Assembly (NCBI RefSeq): GCF_009301415.1
Contig: NZ_CP045073.1
Location: forward strand, 1,007,501-1,071,500
Direction of reading: 5' to 3'
DNA: 64,000 bases
Source: Paracoccus kondratievae
Lineage (GTDB): Bacteria; Pseudomonadota; Alphaproteobacteria; Rhodobacterales; Rhodobacteraceae
Part shown: piece by piece, positions 59,419-64,000 of the stretch
How the letters are laid out: each line of letters starts with the position of its first letter
Position numbering within the stretch: position 1 is the first letter of the stretch
Position numbers and translations under genes: made by a program
The notes under the pieces: model-generated
Databases searched by the model: none
Seen by the model: only the letters and a program-made list of their open reading frames with translations
What the model was told of the DNA's origin: nothing

Positions 59419-61257
59419 TCACTCGGCCCGGGTCGGTTCCGGCGGGGCATGAACTTCGGGCAGCTTGCCGCCGTTGGCCTTTTCCTCTTCGAGCACGGCG
59501 TCAAGGCCGCGTTCCAGCTTGGCGCGGATGCGGCGGGCCTCGTCCTCGGTCTCGGGCTTCAGCGACAGGGCGCGGCGCCACTGGATCTCGGCCTCGCGGT
59601 GACGGCCGGCCATCCAGTAAATGTCGCCCATATGGTCGTTGACCAGCGCATCGCTGGCCATGGCCGCAACCGCCCGCTCCATCGGTGCGACGGCCTCTTG
59701 ATAGCGGCCAAGGCGGAAATAGGCCCAGGCCAGCGAATCAAGGATATAGCCGTCAGTAGGCCGCAGATCGACCGCGCGCTGGATCAGCTTGAGCGCCTCT
59801 TCCAGTTTTTCGTTACGATCGACGAGGCTGTAGCCCAGATAGTTCAGCACCTGCGCCGAATCAGGACGAATTTTCAGTGCGGCGCGGAAATCGGCCTCGG
59901 CTTTGGTGAACTGGCCCGAGCGTTCCAGCGCGATGCCACGCGCATAAAGCGGGAACCAGCGTGCCTCGGGGTTGTCCTCGCCCAGAAGGCTGAGCGCCTT
60001 GTCATAGGCCGGGATGGCCTGACTGAACTTGTCCTGCTGGCGCAGGATGTCACCAAGCGCGATCCAGCCCTGAGCCAGCTCGGGATGGGTGGCGGTCAGC
60101 GCCAGAGTTGCTTTTTCAGCATCGGCCAGCCGGTCGGCGCGGGCCAGCGCGTCGATGCGCGACAGTTCGGCGATTGGGCGCATTTCGCCCTGTTCGCGCA
60201 GCTCTTCGAATTCGCGTTCGGCAAGGTCAAACTGGCCGAATCCTTGCAAAAGCTGGGCGGCAAGCAACCGTGCCTCGCCCAGATCGGGGGCAAGATATTC
60301 GGCCAGCCGGGCATGGATCAGCGCCAGCGGGTCAGGCTCATCGCTGCTGGCCAGAACCGAGCCGAAGGTCAGAAAGACCTGCGCGATCCCGTCAGCCGGG
60401 GTGCGCACTGATTCAAAGGGCAGCGTCTCGCCCTTGGCCAACCGGTCGCGCAGCGCCACGAGATAGGGCTCTTCGGCAAAGCCGGGGGTTTCCTCAAGCA
60501 TGGCGATGGCGTCGCGGTTGCGTTCCAGCTGCGACAGCACCTGCGCATGCGCGATGATGCCCAGAATATGGGCGCCGGTCGCGGGATCAGCCAGCAGCAG
60601 CTCGGCCCCTTCAAAGTCGCCGACCTGCGCCTTGGCCAACGCCAGATGGTAGTTCACCATCGAAGCTGCGCCGCGCAGCTTGGTCAGCTGCTTGAACTCG
60701 GTCAGCGATTCGCCGGCGCGGCCGGAACCAAGCTGCGCCCAGGCGTGCATCAGCCCATCGACGAGCACGGTGCCGTCGGACGTATCGCCTCCACGGGACG
60801 CGGGCACATCCCCGATGGCCGAGACAAGTGCGTCCCAGCGCCCGGTGCGCGCCATTTCGGTGCGCTGGACCAGCTTGGCCAGATCGGTGGCGCGGCCCTG
60901 ATCGGACATGGTGACGGCAAGCGCAGTGGCCCGCTCCATCTCGCCGGTCGAGATCAGCGCGACAAGGGCGCTGTCCTGCAGATAGGGGTCGCTGTCTGCA
61001 TGGGCCAGTGCCTGCAGGTAATAGTCGGCGGCGGTGGAAAAGTCGTTCTGGATCGCGGCCATGCGCGCCGCCAGATAGGGACCGGCCAGCCCGCGAATTT
61101 CAGGCGCGGGGGGCTCGGGGCGGTGGGCCGGCCGCTCACTGTCCGGCGCGGCGGGGGCTTCGGCCTGAGCAAGCAGGGGGGCAGCCATGGCGGCGCCCTG
61201 AGGCAGCGGCGCGGTGGTCAGCGCGATCAGCGCCAGCGGGATCAGTCTTGTGGTCAC
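59419..61257 (-). CDS. exported tetratricopeptide-repeat protein
   Basis: Protein of 612 residues: an N-terminal signal region ([20 protein letters not shown]), a proline/alanine-rich linker, then many TPR-like helical repeats, clearest at [20 protein letters not shown] and [21 protein letters not shown] periplasmic scaffold is likely; the partner is not known. Upstream of ispE on the same strand. Confidence 0.85.
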   Translation of the reverse strand: MTTRLIPLALIALTTAPLPQGAAMAAPLLAQAEAPAAPDSERPAHRPEPPAPEIRGLAGPYLAARMAAIQNDFSTAADYYLQALAHADSDPYLQDSALVALISTGEMERATALAVTMSDQGRATDLAKLVQRTEMARTGRWDALVSAIGDVPASRGGDTSDGTVLVDGLMHAWAQLGSGRAGESLTEFKQLTKLRGAASMVNYHLALAKAQVGDFEGAELLLADPATGAHILGIIAHAQVLSQLERNRDAIAMLEETPGFAEEPYLVALRDRLAKGETLPFESVRTPADGIAQVFLTFGSVLASSDEPDPLALIHARLAEYLAPDLGEARLLAAQLLQGFGQFDLAEREFEELREQGEMRPIAELSRIDALARADRLADAEKATLALTATHPELAQGWIALGDILRQQDKFSQAIPAYDKALSLLGEDNPEARWFPLYARGIALERSGQFTKAEADFRAALKIRPDSAQVLNYLGYSLVDRNEKLEEALKLIQRAVDLRPTDGYILDSLAWAYFRLGRYQEAVAPMERAVAAMASDALVNDHMGDIYWMAGRHREAEIQWRRALSLKPETEDEARRIRAKLERGLDAVLEEEKANGGKLPEVHAPPEPTRAE

Positions 61258-61299
61258 GGCTTGGGCCCATGTCTAGGCAGTTTGCGCTGAACCCTAGCC

Positions 61300-61328
61300 G
61301 CCGCAGCGTCGATGGGCAACGCTGCGGC
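61300..61328 (-). terminator. hairpin after the ETF oxidoreductase gene
   Basis: A 10-bp perfect stem GCCGCAGCGT/ACGCTGCGGC with a 9-base loop, 24 bp after the stop. No T-tract; termination is probable but not certain. Confidence 0.4.
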
Positions 61329-61351
61329 AGGCATGTCGCACCTATGTGCGA

Positions 61352-62998
61352 TCACATATTCGGGTAGTTTGGTCCGTCGCCGCCTTGTGGTGTTGTCCAG
61401 TTGATGTTCTGGCTGGGATCCTTGATGTCGCAGGTCTTGCAGTGGACGCAGTTCTGGAAGTTGATCTGGAAGCGCGGCCCTTCTGGCCCATCAAGCACCT
61501 CATAGACCCCGGCCGGGCAATAGCGTTGCGCCGGCTCGGCATAAAGCGGCAGGTTCACCGCAATCGGCACCGAGGGGTCCTTGAGCTTCAGGTGACAGGG
61601 CTGGCTTTCCTCGTGGTTGGTAAAGGAAAACGCCACGTTGGTCAGCCGGTCAAAGGACAGCTTCCCGTCAGGCCTGGGATATTCGATGGGCTGGAAATCG
61701 GCCGCCTTGCCGGTTGCCTCGGCATCCGTCTTGCCGTGTTTCCAGGTGCCAAGGGGGTTCCAGCCGGTCAGGTTTGCCACCCACATGTCAAAGCCGCCTA
61801 GCGCAAGGCTGGCCCAAAGGCCAAGTTTCGACCAGATCGGCTTGACGTTGCGCACCGGCTTGAGGTCGCGGGCGATGGGACCCGAACGGACGTCGGCCTC
61901 ATATTCGGCAAGCTCGTCGCCCGCGCGGCCCGCGGCGATGGCGGCGGCTGCGGCCTCGGCTGCGGCGATGCCCGACAGCATGGCGTTGTGGTTGCCCTTG
62001 ATGCGCGGCACGTTCACCAGACCGGCCGAACAGCCAAGCAGAGCCGCCCCCGGGACAGTCAGTTTCGGGATCGACTGCCAGCCGCCCTCGGAAATCGCGC
62101 GGGCACCATAGGCGACGCGCTTGCCGCCTTCGAGCAGGTCAGCGACCAGCGGATGATGCTTGAACCGCTGGAACTCCATATAAGGATAAAGGTGCGGGTT
62201 GGCGTAGTTCAGGTGGACGACAAAGCCGACAAGCACCTGATTACCCTCAAGGTGATAGATGAAGCTGCCGCCGCCTGCGTTTTTGCCCAGCGGCCAGCCC
62301 ATCGTGTGGGTGACCTTGCCCGGCCTGGCCTTGGAGGGCTCGATCTCCCAGATCTCTTTCATGCCGATGCCGAATTTCTGCGGCTCATGCCCGGCAGAGA
62401 GGCTGTATTTATTGATCAGCTCCTTGGCGAGACTGCCGCGCACGCCCTCGGCGATCAGCACATATTTGCCGCGCAGTTCCATGCCGGGCTCATAGGACGG
62501 GCCGGGGGTGCCGTCGGCCTCAAGCCCCATTTCACCCGCAACGACGCCGACGACGCGGTCGCCCTCATAGACCAGTTGCGAACAGGCCATGCCGGGGAAG
62601 ATCTCGACCTCCAGCGCTTCGGCCTGTTCGGCAAGCCAGCGGCAGACATTGCCCATCGAAACGATATATTTGCCGTGGTTGTTCATCAGGGGCGGCATCG
62701 GCCAGTTCGGAACCCGCACCTGGCCCTGTTCGCCAAGGATATAGAAGTTATCCTCGATGACCTCGGTCGAGATCGGAGCACCTTTTTCGCGCCAGTCGGG
62801 GATCAGCCGGTCCAGCCCCGAGGGGTCCAGCACCGCACCCGACAGAATATGTGCCCCGATCTCGGACCCCTTCTCAAGCAGCACCACCGACAGTTCGGGG
62901 TTGATCTGCTTCAGCCGGATCGCTGCAGAAAGGCCGGCAGGCCCACCGCCAACGATAACGACATCATATTCCATCGACTCGCGGACGATTTCAGACAT
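61352..62998 (-). CDS. electron transfer flavoprotein-ubiquinone oxidoreductase
   Basis: ETF-QO of 548 residues that passes electrons from ETF to ubiquinone. The N-terminal FAD motif is VVIVGGGPAGLSAAIRL, with a long quinone-binding domain. The C-terminal 4Fe-4S site has cysteines in CPAGVYE and CVHCKTCDIKDPSQNINW. It serves the acyl-CoA dehydrogenase encoded at 1-612 and others. Divergent from greA. Confidence 0.96.
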   Translation of the reverse strand: MSEIVRESMEYDVVIVGGGPAGLSAAIRLKQINPELSVVLLEKGSEIGAHILSGAVLDPSGLDRLIPDWREKGAPISTEVIEDNFYILGEQGQVRVPNWPMPPLMNNHGKYIVSMGNVCRWLAEQAEALEVEIFPGMACSQLVYEGDRVVGVVAGEMGLEADGTPGPSYEPGMELRGKYVLIAEGVRGSLAKELINKYSLSAGHEPQKFGIGMKEIWEIEPSKARPGKVTHTMGWPLGKNAGGGSFIYHLEGNQVLVGFVVHLNYANPHLYPYMEFQRFKHHPLVADLLEGGKRVAYGARAISEGGWQSIPKLTVPGAALLGCSAGLVNVPRIKGNHNAMLSGIAAAEAAAAAIAAGRAGDELAEYEADVRSGPIARDLKPVRNVKPIWSKLGLWASLALGGFDMWVANLTGWNPLGTWKHGKTDAEATGKAADFQPIEYPRPDGKLSFDRLTNVAFSFTNHEESQPCHLKLKDPSVPIAVNLPLYAEPAQRYCPAGVYEVLDGPEGPRFQINFQNCVHCKTCDIKDPSQNINWTTPQGGDGPNYPNM

Positions 62999-63196
62999 GG
63001 CTCGGCCCCTCAGTTATCCCTGGCTCGTGAATCTGCGTTGCACACCTAGCGCGTAATAATCTTGCGGGCAATCGTAACGCGACGCAGCATAATCAAACTG
63101 CGACCTCTTCTTAGGCGGCCTCTTGCAGAGTACTGGCGGCGGGGCTTGCAAGAAAGATCGGAACGATACACGATGCCGGCGGATTTTTCAGCGGGC

Positions 63197-63219
63197 GCCC
63201 TCGGCCAAAGGCCGGGGGC
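63197..63219 (+). promoter_or_regulatory. hairpin in the greA 5' region
   Basis: GCCCTCGGCC pairs with GGCCGGGGGC around AAA, with one G-U pair, 59 bp before greA. It may be a 5'-UTR stem or the terminator of a lost upstream transcript. Confidence 0.35.
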
Positions 63220-63278
63220 GTTCCAACACCTTGTTTCGCGTTGACTGGGGTCGCCTGGCTGCGACCGGAAGGACTGGA

Positions 63279-63749
63279 ATGGAAAAGATACCGATGACCC
63301 GCGCGGGCTATGACCAGCTGGATGAGGAACTGCGCGAATTGCGCTCGGTTCAGCGTCCTGCGGTGATCCGCGCCATCGCCGAGGCCCGGGAGCATGGCGA
63401 TCTGTCGGAAAACGCCGAATACCATGCAGCGCGCGAAAAGCAGAGCTTTGTCGAAGGCCGCATCAAAGAGCTTGAGGTGATCCTGTCGCGGGCCGAGGTC
63501 ATCGACCCCTCAAAGCTGAGCGGCAGCATCAAGTTCGGTGCGACCGTCACGCTGCTTGACGAGGACACCGAAGAAGAGCGCACCTATCAGGTCGTCGGCG
63601 AGGCCGAGGCGGATCTGGAGCGCGGCCTTTTGAACATCCGCTCGCCCTTGGCCCGTGCCCTGATCGGCAAGGAAGAGGGCGACAGCGTCGAGGTGGTGAC
63701 CCCTGGCGGTGAGAAATCCTATGAGATCATTTCGGTCCGTTATGTCTGA
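63279..63749 (+). CDS. greA: transcription elongation factor GreA
   Basis: Transcript-cleavage factor of 156 residues. The coiled-coil finger holds [18 protein letters not shown] with its acidic tip (DLSENAE); the C-terminal FKBP-like domain includes [15 protein letters not shown]. It rescues stalled RNA polymerase. A GGAAGG ribosome-binding site precedes the ATG at 63279. Confidence 0.96.
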   Translation: MEKIPMTRAGYDQLDEELRELRSVQRPAVIRAIAEAREHGDLSENAEYHAAREKQSFVEGRIKELEVILSRAEVIDPSKLSGSIKFGATVTLLDEDTEEERTYQVVGEAEADLERGLLNIRSPLARALIGKEEGDSVEVVTPGGEKSYEIISVRYV

Positions 63750-63766
63750 CCGGTGGGGCGGGGCGC

Positions 63767-64000
63767 ATGGATTCGCTTGATGCTCTGCGCCGGGTCGCGG
63801 TCGAACAGGCCCGTAACCGCGTGCTGATCGCCGGTGCGGCGGCAAGTGTTGCATGGCTGGCCTTGGCTGGGCTTTTCGCGCTGATCGGCTCCGATTCTGA
63901 AGGCGGCGCGGGCTGGCCGGTCTGGCTGGTCGGTCTGCTTTTGCCGCTGGCGTTGATCTGGCTGGCGGTCTGGTCGGCACGCAGCCTTCTGGCGCTGCGC
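63767..64000 (+). CDS. membrane protein, partial (3' end beyond window)
   Basis: An ATG at 63767 opens a frame of 78 codons to the window edge (MDSLDALRRVAVEQARNRVL). Two hydrophobic segments, AGAAASVAWLALAGLFALIG and WLVGLLLPLALIWLAVWSA, suggest an inner-membrane protein. It starts 17 bp after greA. I do not recognise the family from this fragment. Confidence 0.75.
   Translation, partial: MDSLDALRRVAVEQARNRVLIAGAAASVAWLALAGLFALIGSDSEGGAGWPVWLVGLLLPLALIWLAVWSARSLLALR

Overview
The window is high-GC alphaproteobacterial DNA. It looks like the Rhodobacteraceae and most like Paracoccus: it has a bioBFDAGC operon next to a BioR-type regulator, a DnaA-like plasmid-type replication module, the ligase-associated LHR operon, and the era-rnc-lepB-acpS-pdxJ order usual in this class. 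Assignment to genus is inference from gene content and style (ATGA/GTGA overlaps, dense operons).

Layout. 1-4247 (minus): a beta-oxidation-type operon (acyl-CoA synthetase, SDR 3-hydroxyacyl-CoA dehydrogenase, thiolase, acyl-CoA dehydrogenase cut by the window edge) with a divergent AraC regulator (4374-5396). 5353-10051: a replicon maintenance module made of repA and repB partition genes, a downstream HTH-type protein, a 480-bp candidate origin and a divergent DnaA-like initiator. Four near-identical 16-bp palindromes lie in or beside repA/repB and are the best candidate centromere. 10130-16490: a small periplasmic protein, then bioB-F-D-A-G-C with two BioR-like boxes upstream and the bioR gene convergent at the end. 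16534-24626: an RNA cyclic phosphodiesterase, then a lactate operon (dld, a 34-codon leader ORF, lldP, lutA, lutB, lutC) with a divergent FadR-type regulator and a perfect 23-bp palindrome between them. 24689-26992: a small protein, gluconate permease and gluconokinase.

26993-30129 is a decayed accessory patch: the 3' end of an IS110-type transposase, a truncated T6SS VgrG start joined out of frame to a foreign 3' gene segment, two orphan small proteins, a frameshifted HTH regulator and transposon-end-like 21-22-bp repeats. It abuts the 3' end of a tRNA-Lys gene, as integrated islands usually do.

30303-45345 is mostly housekeeping: dapF-mtaB, HDAC-like deacylase-xseB-ispA-dxs, an SH3-domain protein, an epimerase and a luciferase-like oxidoreductase, AMP nucleosidase, HU, an EamA permease, a GST, and YafY and Lrp regulators around a class V aminotransferase. 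45376-50958 is the four-gene ligase-associated DNA repair operon (exonuclease, ATP-dependent ligase, LHR-like helicase, PdeM phosphoesterase). 51024-64000 is core genome: an outer-membrane beta-barrel, gyrB, DUF1491, era, rnc, lepB, acpS, pdxJ, ispE, a TPR protein, ETF-ubiquinone oxidoreductase, greA and the start of a membrane protein.

The most interesting signals are the replication/partition module with its coding-sequence-embedded palindromes lying about 40 kb from core genes such as gyrB, the DapF homologue whose second catalytic cysteine is serine, and the repeat array beside tRNA-Lys.
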